A model generated the notes under the pieces. The model saw only the letters and a list, made by a program, of their open reading frames with translations, searched no databases and had not been told where the DNA came from. The position numbers were made by a program, and so were the translations under genes. A stretch of DNA of 64,000 nt from Methylobacterium aerolatum (GTDB lineage: Bacteria; Pseudomonadota; Alphaproteobacteria; Rhizobiales; Beijerinckiaceae), in contig NZ_BPQE01000003.1 in NCBI RefSeq assembly GCF_022179085.1, positions 62,001 through 126,000 of the forward strand, given 5' to 3'. Each line of letters begins with the position of its first letter. Position 1 is the stretch's first letter. Of the stretch, positions 44,479 through 54,753 are shown piece after piece.

Positions 44479-45354
44479 TTAAAACTCGATCGGCGGCTCC
44501 TTCAGCGCCTCGGACTCGCGCGCGCAGAGGGCACGGTCCGGCGCGGTGCCACCGCCAGCGAGGGCGGCGCGCAACTCGGCGCGGGCCTTGTCCATGTCGT
44601 TGCGGAAGGTGGAATCGCCCAGGAGCGCCGCGAAGACGGCGGCGCCGTTGGTCCGCCCCGCCATCACGTCGCTCGGGTAATGCACGCCGCAGACGATCCG
44701 GCTCTCGCCGTAGGTGCGCCCCCGGGCGAGGATGTCGGTGGTCTTCTCGGGGACGAGGGCGGCCATGATCAGGGCGTAGGCCCAGCCCTGCGTGGCATGG
44801 CCGGACGGATAGCTGAAGCTGTCGGTCAGCGTCTGGGTTCGCTGCACGCAGATCGGCGCCTCGTTGCCGACGAAGGGGCGCAGGCGCCGGTAATGCACCT
44901 TGGGGATGCGGGTCGCGCGGGCGAGATCGAGGCGGGCGCGATCGAGCAGGTTCAGGGTCGCCGGCACGCGCGCCTGATCGAGCCTCGTGCCAAGGACGCA
45001 GGCGAAGTTCTCGAGGACGGCGAGGCTGCCCTCGGACACGTCGTTGGCGGCGAGGTTCCACCGGGCGCTGCCCTTCAGGGACCGCGTGGCGTTGAAGGCC
45101 GCGTGGTCGGCGTTGTCGAGGGGCGAATGATGGGCCGGGGGCGGGGATAGGATCCGCAGCGGATCGGGGGCGTCGGCCTCGGACAGATAGGGCTTCACCT
45201 CCGGCTTGCCGGGCTTGACCGGGTCGGTGCCGAGGGAGGGGGCAGCCGGTGGCACAGCCTGCTCCGCCGCCGAAGCTGAGCGACCTGCTGCCGGCATATT
45301 AGCCAGCAAAACCAGGGCTAGGGGAAGGGCCGTCGAGAGAGAAGGGCGGCGCAT
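44479..45354 (-). CDS. Class A acid phosphatase (PAP2 superfamily)
   Basis: 291 residues with a signal peptide (STALPLALVLLANMPAAG), so periplasmic. The three PAP2 motifs are complete: KVHYRRLRP (Kx6RP), YPSGHA (PSGH) and SRIVCGVHYPSD (SRx5Hx3D). Resembles PhoN-type class A nonspecific acid phosphatases with a vanadate-sensitive His nucleophile. Two or more Cys suggest disulfides. It lies 128 bases before the TonB receptor on the same strand, but the direct repeats suggest the receptor has its own promoter. Confidence 0.92.
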   Translation of the reverse strand: MRRPSLSTALPLALVLLANMPAAGRSASAAEQAVPPAAPSLGTDPVKPGKPEVKPYLSEADAPDPLRILSPPPAHHSPLDNADHAAFNATRSLKGSARWNLAANDVSEGSLAVLENFACVLGTRLDQARVPATLNLLDRARLDLARATRIPKVHYRRLRPFVGNEAPICVQRTQTLTDSFSYPSGHATQGWAYALIMAALVPEKTTDILARGRTYGESRIVCGVHYPSDVMAGRTNGAAVFAALLGDSTFRNDMDKARAELRAALAGGGTAPDRALCARESEALKEPPIEF

Positions 45355-45511
45355 CTCAAGTCCTCGCGGTGCGATAGCGTCGGGCTATTGCCTCAAAAGA
45401 GACGGACGAATCGCAGGGCGGCTCAATCCCTGCCTTTCGCGGGGCCGTAAGTCCATACGGATGCGGTGGATCGGCGGTGGAGCCGCGCTGTCCTGAAACA
45501 CGGCGGGCGCG

Positions 45512-46392
45512 TCAGGCGGCCCGGATCGCCGCCGCGACGGCGGCGGGTTCCTCCTCGTGCGCGCTCAGGGCGCCGGGAATGGAGACGGCGGTGACGAGGC
45601 CGCTCGCGGCGAGGGCGTCCATCTCGGCGCCCGAGCGCCGGGGCGCGCCGGCCGGGCGCAGCACCAGCACCGGCGGCAGCCCCGGCCCGAACAGTCCCAA
45701 AAACTCCTCCCGGCTGCGGACGGGGTCGAGCCCGCCGGTCACGAAGGCGGCGGTGCCGAAGCGGCCGTTCCGCTGGCGGGTGATCGCGTGCTTGGCGCGC
45801 ACGAGCTCGGGCGTCACCCTCTCGCGGTCGGCATAGACGTGGGCGCGCATCATCCGCCCGATGACCGGCGGGCTGATGTTCAGCCGGTAAAGGGCCTCCC
45901 CGAGCACGGGCGCCTCCACGGCGGCGCGGATGCGGGGAAACCACGGGGCCTTGCCCGGCATGGCGGTGGGCAGGGGACCCCGCCAGGTCGGCGCCACGAG
46001 GACGAGGCGGCCGAACGCCTGCGGATGGCGCCGGGCGGCGGCGACGAGATAGCCCGCCCCGTGCCCCGCCGCGATGCCGAGCGCGTAGGGGCCCGGCGCG
46101 GCGGCCAGCAGCGCGTCGAGGAAGGCGTGGAAGGTCGCGGGCATCAGGGGAACGCGCTCCCGACGCCGCGCGCCGAAGCCCGGCCAGTCGGGCACGAGGC
46201 AGCGGTGGTCGCGGGCGAGCTCCCGCGCGAGCGGCCCTGCCTCCTCCCGCGAGGAGATGGTCGAGAGGGCGGGCAGGATCAGCGCCCCGGGGCCTTGGCC
46301 CGAGACGTCGCAGGGAATGGCGAGCCGGTGCCCGGCGACCGTCAGGTCGAGGGTGAGGCCGGGCTCGCGGCCCCCGTTCTCCCGCGCGCCGC

Positions 46393-46396
<4 letters not shown>
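45512..46396 (-). CDS. Alpha/beta hydrolase
   Basis: 294 residues. The GTG start at 46396 overlaps the dapD stop by four bases, so it is translationally coupled to dapD. Fold features: [20 protein letters not shown] (oxyanion region), then [20 protein letters not shown] where hydrolases have GxSxG. The nucleophile elbow reads GHGAG, with no Ser, so catalysis is questionable or uses another residue. [16 protein letters not shown] and a C-terminal [11 protein letters not shown] fit the fold. Substrate unknown; the coupling to dapD does not obviously point to lysine synthesis. Confidence 0.8.
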
Positions 46397-47247
<851 letters not shown>

Positions 47248-47321
47248 GGGCTCGGTCGTTCGTAAGGGCAGGGAGCCCGTGCTTACAGCCGCCCGCCGGG
47301 GCTGTCACCCGGCCCCGCCCC

Positions 47322-47768
47322 TCAGGCGTCCCGCAGGGCGGCGGCGGCCTGGTCGAGGTCCTGCGTCAGGGCCAGGAGGTCCCGGCTGAGGGCGTCGTGG
47401 ATCGCCTGCGCGGCGGCGGGGAACTCCTCCAGCACGCGGCGCATGAGGGTCGGCGTGATGCGGATCACGGAGCACGGCCCCTCCGCCCAGGCGGTGCCGA
47501 CGCGCTCGCCGCGCACGAACAGGGCGAGGTGGCCGATCACCGCCGAGCGGCCCGCGCGCACCGGCTCGCCGTCCGTCGCCTCGACCCGCACCGTCCCCGC
47601 CATCACCACGAAGCCGCCGTCGGCCGGGTCGCCCCGGGCGAACAGCCGGTCGCCGTCGGCGAGGTCCCGCCGCTCCGCCGCGAAGCTCAGGAGCCGCAGG
47701 GCGTCACGGTCGAGATGGCCGAAGACCGGCGCCGCCGCGAGGATCGCGATATCGTCGTCGAGCCCCAC
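47322..47768 (-). CDS. Single cyclic-nucleotide-binding-domain protein
   Basis: 148 residues, essentially one cNMP-binding (CRP-like) beta-barrel and no HTH: FARGDPADGGFVVMAGTVRV, then AVIGHLALFVRGERVGTAWA in place of the phosphate-binding cassette. C-terminal helices end in DLLALTQDLDQAAAALRDA. It lacks the canonical GExx(A/L)R cassette Arg, so ligand binding is uncertain. Probably a small signalling adaptor. Confidence 0.8.
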   Translation of the reverse strand: MGLDDDIAILAAAPVFGHLDRDALRLLSFAAERRDLADGDRLFARGDPADGGFVVMAGTVRVEATDGEPVRAGRSAVIGHLALFVRGERVGTAWAEGPCSVIRITPTLMRRVLEEFPAAAQAIHDALSRDLLALTQDLDQAAAALRDA

Positions 47769-47834
47769 GCCCGCCCCTGCCGTTGACGCCTGCGGCGTCC
47801 CCCGTGGGGAGGCCTACACGGAAATACTGAAGAA

Positions 47835-48521
47835 TCAGGGAAGCAGCTTGTATCCGCCGCCCTCTGTCACGAGAATCGCGGCGGTGGCGGGGTTTGGCTC
47901 GATCTTCTGGCGCAGGCGGTAGATGTGGGTCTCGAGGGTGTGGGTGGTGACGTGGGCATTGTAGCCCCAGACCTCGGCCAGCAGCGTGTCGCGGTTCACC
48001 ACCGCCCGGCCCGCCCGGTAGAGGAAGCGCAGGATCGCGGTTTCCTTCTCGGTGAGCTTCAGCTTGGAGCCGCGCTCGCCGACCAGGAGCTTGGCGCTCG
48101 GCCGGAAGGTGTAGGGTCCGATCTGGAACACCGCGTCCTCGGAGGCCTCGTGGCTACGCAGGTGGGCGCGGATGCGGGCCAGGAGAATGCCGAGCTTGAA
48201 CGGCTTGGTGACGTAGTCGTTGGCGCCCGCCTCCAGGCCCTCGACCTGGTCCTCCTCGGAATCCTGGGCAGTGAGCATGATGACCGGGCTGCGGAAGCCC
48301 GCCTGGCGCATCCGGCGCACGGCCTCGCGGCCGTCGAGGTCCGGCAGGCCGACATCCATCACCGCGAGGTCGATACGATCCTCGGCCACGCGCCGGATCG
48401 CGTCGGCGGCGCAGGATTCACCCACGACCGCGAACTCGTCGGACAGGGCGATCTGCTCGATCAGAGTGTCCCGCAGGATCTCGTCGTCGTCGCAGATCAG
48501 GAGGCGGTAGGCGTTCGACAT
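47835..48521 (-). CDS. OmpR/PhoB-type response regulator
   Basis: 228 residues. Receiver: LLICDDDEILRDTL (acidic pocket 11-13), Asp56 in LAVMDVGLPDLDG, LTAQDSEEDQVEGLEAGAND, KPFKLGILLARI. The winged helix is C-terminal (TLLAEVWGYNAHVTTHTLET, IYRLRQKIEPNP, GGGYKLLP). Orphan: no kinase gene adjacent. Similar orphan regulators are conserved across Rhizobiales, but I cannot assign a name. Confidence 0.88.
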   Translation of the reverse strand: MSNAYRLLICDDDEILRDTLIEQIALSDEFAVVGESCAADAIRRVAEDRIDLAVMDVGLPDLDGREAVRRMRQAGFRSPVIMLTAQDSEEDQVEGLEAGANDYVTKPFKLGILLARIRAHLRSHEASEDAVFQIGPYTFRPSAKLLVGERGSKLKLTEKETAILRFLYRAGRAVVNRDTLLAEVWGYNAHVTTHTLETHIYRLRQKIEPNPATAAILVTEGGGYKLLP

Positions 48522-48746
48522 CGTTACGAAGCCCTAGCGTAAAAGGTCCGTGCCGCGAAATCCCCTCGAAGGCCGGACACGTCAACCGCAGCGGAGAACG
48601 GGTTCCTTGTCCCATCACGTTCGAGATGACTGGAGCATGAAAGCTCCGCATAGACCCATCTTTGTGACCGGAAGTTGTCTTGTGCGCAATTCGCAGCAGG
48701 GCCCCCGCCATGGGCAAGTCCCCGGTTTTCCCACGGAAGACGAGCG

Positions 48747-49304
48747 ATGATGCGGTCGTATCGATCCCAAGTCCGCACGACCCTCGACGAGGTCCGCGTG
48801 CGTCCGCTTGTCGGGGATCGCCGCCGGGGACACCTGATCGTCGGTCCCTCGGTCATCCCCTGCGCCCTCGGCGCCTGCGGCATCGTCTCGGACAAGCGGG
48901 AGGGGGACGGCGGCTCGCCGAGGGGGCGGTTCCGCCTCCGCGGCGGCGCCTACCGGCCGGATCACCTGCCCGTCCGCCCGCGCACGGCCCTGCCGATGCG
49001 GCCGATCCGGCCCGATGACGGCTGGTGCGACGACCGCCGGGACCGGCGCTACAACCGTCCGGTACGCCTGCCCGCCCCGGGCGTCAGCGCGGAGACCCTG
49101 TGGCGCGACGACGGCCTCTACGACGTCGTCCTCGACATCGACTACAACCGGGCCCCGATCCGAAGGGGCCGGGGATCCGCGATCTTCATGCACGTGGCCC
49201 GCGAGGGCTATCGCCCCACGGAGGGGTGCGTCGCCCTCTCCCGAGGGGATCTGCTGCGGCTCCTGCGCCGCCTCGGCCCGCGCACCCGCCTCAGGATCGG
49301 CTGA
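48747..49304 (+). CDS. YkuD-type L,D-transpeptidase family protein
   Basis: 185 residues. The catalytic pattern is FMHVAREGYRPTEGCVALSR, matching the His ... x(T/S)xGC of YkuD domains, with Cys near residue 165. Upstream are GACGIVSDKREGDGGSPRGR and VVLDIDYNRAP, typical of the YkuD subgroup with secreted or cytoplasmic forms. No signal peptide is obvious from ATG 48747 (a second ATG follows at 48750). Predicted to form or remodel 3-3 peptidoglycan crosslinks if exported. Confidence 0.8.
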   Translation: MMRSYRSQVRTTLDEVRVRPLVGDRRRGHLIVGPSVIPCALGACGIVSDKREGDGGSPRGRFRLRGGAYRPDHLPVRPRTALPMRPIRPDDGWCDDRRDRRYNRPVRLPAPGVSAETLWRDDGLYDVVLDIDYNRAPIRRGRGSAIFMHVAREGYRPTEGCVALSRGDLLRLLRRLGPRTRLRIG

Positions 49305-49314
49305 GGCCCCGCCC

Positions 49315-49542
49315 TCAGATCGTCCGGACCTCGCCGATCTTGAGCCCGATCGCCTTGGCGGTGCGCGTCGAGAGGCTGCCGACCACGACGGGCGCCTTAT
49401 CCCCGCCGAGCTTGTCGCGCACGGCCGCCATCGCCTCGTCGGCCCGCCGGGCCTTGACGGCGTAAACGGGACCGCCCGCCTCCCATCCCGCGGACAGGGC
49501 GACGAGGAACGTCACCAGTCTCTCGTGCGGTCGCGAGGCCAT
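49315..49542 (-). CDS. Small hypothetical protein (75 residues)
   Basis: ATG 49542 with GAGG seven bases upstream. The sequence is compact and protein-like: LVTFLVALSAGWEAGGPVYA then VVVGSLSTRTAKAIGLKIGE. Possibly a small soluble alpha/beta protein. It is convergent with the L,D-transpeptidase gene. Function unknown. Confidence 0.6.
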   Translation of the reverse strand: MASRPHERLVTFLVALSAGWEAGGPVYAVKARRADEAMAAVRDKLGGDKAPVVVGSLSTRTAKAIGLKIGEVRTI

Positions 49543-49860
49543 CGGCACCCCTCATCCCACCGACATACGATACCGATCCGCCCCGGCCCGGCCACACCGT
49601 CTGGGGCACGGTTCACAGCTTAGCCCCACGGAGCCGCAAAATCGAACCCCGTAGCCGGCTAAATCGAGAGCGGGGGCGTCTTCGTCGCAGGCCGGATCGT
49701 GAGCCGGCCTGCGATGAGGCGGGTTCGCACGGACCCGACGCGTCTTCGGCACGGCCACAACCCGGCTCCGTCCCGCCCCCAGGAACTTGGCCGTAAGGGG
49801 CCCGGCTTGACGGAGTGGGAGTCGGCTCGCTGGCCGGCCGCTGAGGCAAGGGACCCGGTC
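49543..49860. other. Intergenic region with an 11-bp hairpin
   Basis: 318 bases with no gene. TCGCAGGCCGG (49685-49695) and CCGGCCTGCGA (49704-49714) form a perfect 11-bp stem with an 8-base loop. There is no U-tract. The dehydrogenase promoter must lie between it and 49861. Confidence 0.6.
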
Positions 49861-51033
49861 ATGAAGGCATTGTGCTGGCACGGAACGGGCGACATCCGCT
49901 GCGATACGGTGCCCGATCCGACGATTGAGGATCCGCGGGACGTCATCATCAAGGTCTCGTCCTGCGCCATCTGCGGCTCCGACCTCCACCTCATGGACGG
50001 CCTGATGCCGACGATGGAATCCGGCGACGTCCTCGGTCACGAGTTCATGGGCGAGGTGGTCGAGACCGGCAGCGGCCACTCCAAGTTCCGCAAGGGCGAC
50101 CGGATCGTCGTGCCGTTCAACATCAATTGCGGCGAATGCCGCCAGTGCAGGCTCGGCAACTGGTCGGTCTGCGAACGCTCGAACCGCAACGCGCAGATGG
50201 CGGCGGCGCAGTTCGGCTACACCACCGCCGGCCTGTTCGGCTACTCGCACCTCACCGGCGGCTATGCCGGCGGCCAAGCCGAATACGTGCGCGTCCCGAT
50301 GGCCGACGTGGCGCCGATGAAGGTGCCCGACGGGATGGACGACGAATCCGCCCTGTTCCTCACCGACATCCTGCCCACCGGTTGGCAGGGCGCGGAGCAT
50401 TGCGAGATCCAGGGCGGCGAGACCATCGCCATCTGGGGGGCGGGCCCGGTGGGCTTCTTCGCCATCCAGTCGGCCAAGCTCATGGGCGCCGAGCGGATCA
50501 TCGTCATCGAGACCGTGCCCGAGCGGATCGCCCTGGCCCGGAAGGCCGGCGCCACCGACGTGATCGACTTCGAACAGGAGGACGTGTTCGCGCGCATCAA
50601 GGAGATCACGAAGGGAGAGGGCGCCGACGCGGTGATCGACTGCGTGGGCATGGAGGCGAGCGGCGGCCACGGCCTCAGCGGGCTCATCACGTCGGTCCAG
50701 GAGAAGCTGACGACCACCGAGCGTCCCATGGCCCTGGCGGAGGCGATCAAGGCGGTGCGGCCCTGCGGGATCGTCTCGGTGCCCGGCGTCTACGGCGGCC
50801 CGGTCCCGGTGAACATGGGCTCCATCGTCCAGAAGGGCCTGACGATGAAAAGCGGCCAGACCCATGTGAAGCGCTACCTCGAACCGCTTCTGGACCTCAT
50901 TCAAGCCGGCAAGATCGACACGCAGTCCCTGATCACCCACCGCTCCGCCGACCTGGCCGAGGGGCCAGACCTCTACAAGACGTTCCGCGATAAAAAGGAC
51001 GGCTGCGTCAAGGTTGTGTTTCACCTGAACTGA
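49861..51033 (+). CDS. Zinc-dependent alcohol dehydrogenase
   Basis: 390 residues, medium-chain dehydrogenase family (COG1063). Catalytic zinc: CAICGSDLH and GHEFMGEVVE. The structural zinc loop reads CGECRQCRLGNWSVC. Rossmann motif IWGAGPVGFFAIQSAK. The long insert and the end resemble glutathione-independent formaldehyde dehydrogenase-like enzymes, but the substrate cannot be fixed from sequence. It starts at ATG 49861; codons upstream are not family-like. An imperfect 8-bp inverted repeat with a following A-run (51050-51092) may mark the 3' end. Confidence 0.9.
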   Translation: MKALCWHGTGDIRCDTVPDPTIEDPRDVIIKVSSCAICGSDLHLMDGLMPTMESGDVLGHEFMGEVVETGSGHSKFRKGDRIVVPFNINCGECRQCRLGNWSVCERSNRNAQMAAAQFGYTTAGLFGYSHLTGGYAGGQAEYVRVPMADVAPMKVPDGMDDESALFLTDILPTGWQGAEHCEIQGGETIAIWGAGPVGFFAIQSAKLMGAERIIVIETVPERIALARKAGATDVIDFEQEDVFARIKEITKGEGADAVIDCVGMEASGGHGLSGLITSVQEKLTTTERPMALAEAIKAVRPCGIVSVPGVYGGPVPVNMGSIVQKGLTMKSGQTHVKRYLEPLLDLIQAGKIDTQSLITHRSADLAEGPDLYKTFRDKKDGCVKVVFHLN

Positions 51034-51216
51034 CCGGCCGCGACGGGAGGCTGCCGTTCGCCCCCCGATGCACGCGGACGGCAGCTAAAAAACAGGAGAT
51101 GTCCGGTTTCCGGCGGGCCCTCGCCGTGAAACCGCTTCAAATGGGGGTATAGCAGGACGAATGGCCGCGGCGGCTCTGGCCGGTCCCGTCTCGCGGCGAT
51201 CCTGTCGAGCCCGTCG

Positions 51217-53160
51217 ATGTCCCATTCCGGTTTCAGTCCGGCCCTGGTCGCCCTGTCGGTGGCGATCGCGATGTTCGCCGCCTACACGGCCCTCGACCTG
51301 ATGGAGCGCGCCCGGCGCTTCGGCGAATCACGGCTGGACCACGGCAAGCGCCGGTTCTGGGTCGCCGGGGCGGCGGTGACGATGGGCGGCGGCATCTGGT
51401 CGATGCACTTCGTCGGGATGCTCGCCCTCGAACGCGGGATGTGGGTCTCCTACGACCTCGGCCTCACGGCGCTGTCCCTCGCCATCGCGGTCGGCGTCAC
51501 CGGCGCGGCCTTCGCCTGGGTCGCCACGCGGAGCACCGCCGGGGAGGGCAAGCCCGGCGACGCGCCCGCCCCCGACGCCGGGGCGGAAGGCCGCCCGGGC
51601 ACGATCCTCGTCGCCGGGCCGCTCATGGGGCTCGGCATCGCGCTGATGCACTACACCGGCATGGCCGCCATGCGGGTGCCCGGCGGGATCGCCTATGACC
51701 CCGCCCTCGTCGCCCTGTCTCTCGCCATCGCCATGGTGGCCGCCACCGTGGGCCTCCGGCTGGCCTTCCGCCGGAACGGTCTCCTCGAAAAGCTCGCCGC
51801 CGCCGCCGTGATGGGGATCGCCGTCGCGGGGATGCACTACACCGGCATGGCGGCGGCGACCTTCGGGCCGATGGCCCACGAGACCCCCGCGGAGGCCGGC
51901 ATGATGGCGGCGCCGGAGAACCTCGCCCTGGCGACGGCGGGGGCGACCTTCCTCATCCTGTTCCTCGGGATGCTCGCCATCGCCATCGACCAGCGCCGGA
52001 TCCAGGCGGAACTCGCCGCCAGCGAGGCGCGCTTCCGGGCCGCCGTCGAGGCGGTGCGCGGCGTGCTGTGGACGAACGACGCGCAGGGCCGGATGGTCGG
52101 TCCCCAGCCCGGCTGGGCGGCGATCACCGGGCAGAGCTTCGCGGAGTACCAGGGCTTCGGCTGGGCCGACGCCGTCCACCCCGAGGATGCGGAGCCGAGC
52201 ATCGCGGCGTGGAACGAGACGGTCGCCGCGCGCAAGACCTTCGTGTTCGAGCACCGGGTGCGGACGCGGGACGGGACCTACCGCCACTACGCCATCCGCG
52301 CCGTGCCGGTGCTGAACGCCGATGGGTCGATCCGCGAATGGGTCGGCGTTCACACCGACATCACTGCCCAGCGGGAGGCCGAGGCGGAGCTGCGCGAATC
52401 GAACGAGGAGATCCAGCGCTACGCCTACATCGTCAGCCACGACCTGCGGGCGCCCCTCGTCAACGTCATGGGCTTCACGAGCGAGCTGGCCGAGACGCAA
52501 GGGGAGCTGCGCACCCTGCTGGCCGGGCATCCGGACGCGGAGCGGATCGACGGCGACATGGGCGAGGCGCTGGGCTTCATCGGCGCCGCCGTCACGCGCA
52601 TGGAGCGCCTCATCGCGGCGATCCTCAAGCTGTCGCGCGAGGGCCGCCGCCGGTTCGAGCCCGAGCCCCTCGACATGACGGCGCTGATCCAGCGCCTCGC
52701 CGACGCGACGCGCCACCAGACCGGCACGCAGAACGCCACCGTCGGCGTCGCCCCCGGCCTGCCCGGCATCACCGCCGACCGTCTGGCCGTGGAGCAGATC
52801 TTCGGCAATCTCCTCGACAACGCCCTGAAGTACCTCGAACACGGACGGCCGGGCCGCATCACCGTGACCGGGGAGGTCCTGGGGACCGGCCGGGTCCGCT
52901 TCACCGTCGCGGATAACGGCCGGGGCATCGCCCCCCAGGACCATGCCCGCGTGTTCGAGCTGTTCCGCCGCTCCGGCACCCAGGACCGGCCGGGGGAGGG
53001 GATCGGCCTCGCCCACGTCAAGGCACTGGTCCGGGCGCTGGGCGGCCGGATCGACCTGACCTCGCGCCCCGGCGAGGGCTCGTCCTTCACGGTGACGCTG
53101 CCCCGCGGGGCGGCTATGGATCGGGGGGCGCCGGCTCCCCTGTCGATCGCCGCCGAGTGA
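51217..53160 (+). CDS. MHYT-domain sensor histidine kinase
   Basis: 647 residues. The N-terminal MHYT sensor has seven membrane helices, with the three MHxxGM signatures MHFVGM (~63), MHYTGM (~144) and MHYTGM (~206), proposed copper-binding residues for sensing O2, CO or NO. Then a PAS domain (~268-390), HisKA with SHDLRAPL (phospho-His near 408) and HATPase_c (NLLDNALKY, DNGRGIAP, GEGIGLAHVKAL). First gene of a three-gene signalling unit; the stand-alone receiver follows after 13 bases. Confidence 0.93.
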   Translation: MSHSGFSPALVALSVAIAMFAAYTALDLMERARRFGESRLDHGKRRFWVAGAAVTMGGGIWSMHFVGMLALERGMWVSYDLGLTALSLAIAVGVTGAAFAWVATRSTAGEGKPGDAPAPDAGAEGRPGTILVAGPLMGLGIALMHYTGMAAMRVPGGIAYDPALVALSLAIAMVAATVGLRLAFRRNGLLEKLAAAAVMGIAVAGMHYTGMAAATFGPMAHETPAEAGMMAAPENLALATAGATFLILFLGMLAIAIDQRRIQAELAASEARFRAAVEAVRGVLWTNDAQGRMVGPQPGWAAITGQSFAEYQGFGWADAVHPEDAEPSIAAWNETVAARKTFVFEHRVRTRDGTYRHYAIRAVPVLNADGSIREWVGVHTDITAQREAEAELRESNEEIQRYAYIVSHDLRAPLVNVMGFTSELAETQGELRTLLAGHPDAERIDGDMGEALGFIGAAVTRMERLIAAILKLSREGRRRFEPEPLDMTALIQRLADATRHQTGTQNATVGVAPGLPGITADRLAVEQIFGNLLDNALKYLEHGRPGRITVTGEVLGTGRVRFTVADNGRGIAPQDHARVFELFRRSGTQDRPGEGIGLAHVKALVRALGGRIDLTSRPGEGSSFTVTLPRGAAMDRGAPAPLSIAAE

Positions 53161-53173
53161 GCGAGGGCCGGTC

Positions 53174-53608
53174 ATGCATCCCGTCTGCATCCTGATGATC
53201 GAGGACGATGAGGGCCATGCCCGCCTCATCGAGCGGAACATCCGCCGGGCGGGGGTGAACAACGAGATCGTGCCGTTCCGCGACGGCACCTCGGCGCTGG
53301 ACTACCTGTTCGGCCCGGACGGGTCCGGTGAGGTCAACGCCCGGCGCCATCTGCTGATCCTGCTGGACCTCAACCTGCCGGACATGACCGGCATCGACAT
53401 CCTGGAGCGGGTGAAGGCGAACCCGCACACCAAGCGCTCCCCGGTCATCGTCCTCACCACCACCGACGATGCCCGCGAGATTCAGCGCTGCTACGATCTC
53501 GGCGCCAACGTCTACGTCACTAAGCCGGTGAACTACGAGGGCTTCGCCCACGCGATCCGCCAGCTCGGCCTGTTCTTCTCGGTCATGCAGATCCCGGAAA
53601 CACCATGA
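53174..53608 (+). CDS. Single-domain response regulator (Rcp1-like)
   Basis: 144 residues, receiver only. Acidic pocket MIEDDEGHARL, Asp66 in LLILLDLNLPDMTGIDILER, the switch Thr in VLTTTDDAREI and the conserved Lys in YVTKPVNYEGF. This is the Rcp1/phytochrome-associated type, which hands phosphate on or acts by binding a partner. Its ATG is 13 bases after the kinase stop and its stop overlaps the next ATG. Confidence 0.92.
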   Translation: MHPVCILMIEDDEGHARLIERNIRRAGVNNEIVPFRDGTSALDYLFGPDGSGEVNARRHLLILLDLNLPDMTGIDILERVKANPHTKRSPVIVLTTTDDAREIQRCYDLGANVYVTKPVNYEGFAHAIRQLGLFFSVMQIPETP

Positions 53609-54672
53609 TGCCCGGCGAGACGCCCGGTCCCGGCGGCGTGGCCGAATCCGGTATCCGCATCCTCTACATCGACGACGATGCCGGCCTCGCCCGCCTCGTG
53701 CAGCGCACCCTGGAGGGCCGTGGCTTCACCGTGGAGCATGCCGCCGACGGCGTGGCGGGGCTCGCCCGGCTGGCGGAGGGCGGCATCGCCCTCGTGGCGC
53801 TGGACCATCACATGCCGGGCCAGACCGGGCTCGATCTGCTGCCGGCGATCCGCGCGTTGCCGGAGGCGCCGCCCGTCGTCTACGTCACCGGCTCAGAGGA
53901 CAGCCGGGTCGCCGTCGCCGCCCTGAAGGCGGGCGCCGCCGACTACGTGTGGAAGGACCTCCAGGGCCAGTTCCGGGAGCTGCTCGCGGAGGCGGTCGGC
54001 ACCGCGCTCCGGGCCGAGGCGATGCGCCGGGACAAGGAGCGCGCGGAAGCCGAAGTCCGCGCCGCCAGGGACCGGGCGGAACTGCTCCTGCGCGAGGTAA
54101 ACCACCGCGTCGCCAACTCCCTCGCCCTGGTGGCGGCGCTTGCCCGGATGCAGACCACCGCCGTGGCCGACCCGGCGGCGAAGGCGGCCCTGGAGGAGAT
54201 GCAGGCCCGCATCTCGGCCATCGCCGGCATTCACCGGCGCCTCTACACCTCGGAGGATGTGGAGGCCGTGGAACTCGACGCGTACCTGCAGAGCCTCGTG
54301 GAGGAGTTGCAGGCGGCGATGAAGGCGGCGGGCCGCGACCACGCCATCCGCCTCAGCGCCGAGCCGGTGCAACTCGCCACCGACAAGGCGGTCTCCGTCG
54401 GCGTCGTCGTCACCGAACTCGTCACCAACGCTTACAAGTATGCCTACCCGCCGGAGGAGCCCGGCGAGATCCGCGTGGCCCTGCGCCGGGCGGAGGGGCG
54501 GCTCGAACTCGCCGTGGAGGACGACGGCATCGGCTGGACCGGCGAGGGCAAGCCCCGGGGCACCGGCCTCGGCTCCCGGATCGTCAAGGCGATGGCGACG
54601 AACCTGCGCACCGCCCTGGTCTACGCGCCGGCGGCGCGGGGCACGCGCGCCTCCCTGTCCTTCGAGGCGTAG
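53605..54672 (+). CDS. Receiver-HisKA_2 hybrid kinase
   Basis: 355 residues. An N-terminal receiver (Asp near 66, LVALDHHMPGQTGLD) is followed by a HisKA_2-type kinase core: LLLREVNHRVANSLALVAAL with phospho-His near 167, IHRRLYTSEDVEAVELDAYL, then VVTELVTNAYKYAYP and DDGIGWTGEG. HisKA_2 kinases commonly feed PhyR in the alphaproteobacterial general stress response. Overlaps the upstream gene by four bases. I infer a relay: MHYT kinase, stand-alone receiver and this protein's receiver. Confidence 0.92.
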   Translation: MMPGETPGPGGVAESGIRILYIDDDAGLARLVQRTLEGRGFTVEHAADGVAGLARLAEGGIALVALDHHMPGQTGLDLLPAIRALPEAPPVVYVTGSEDSRVAVAALKAGAADYVWKDLQGQFRELLAEAVGTALRAEAMRRDKERAEAEVRAARDRAELLLREVNHRVANSLALVAALARMQTTAVADPAAKAALEEMQARISAIAGIHRRLYTSEDVEAVELDAYLQSLVEELQAAMKAAGRDHAIRLSAEPVQLATDKAVSVGVVVTELVTNAYKYAYPPEEPGEIRVALRRAEGRLELAVEDDGIGWTGEGKPRGTGLGSRIVKAMATNLRTALVYAPAARGTRASLSFEA

Positions 54673-54753
54673 GGCAGGGCCCGGCGCGGATCCCATCGCC
54701 TGGCCGTCATCGCTCCGCTCCGCCCGCGAAGCCGCCGGGCGTGCCGCAGCCAG

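Noticed and set aside
51016-51031. GTTTCACCTGAAC as another parS-like site
   Set aside because: The central CACGTG is broken (CACCTG) and symmetry is lost; it encodes the end of the dehydrogenase.
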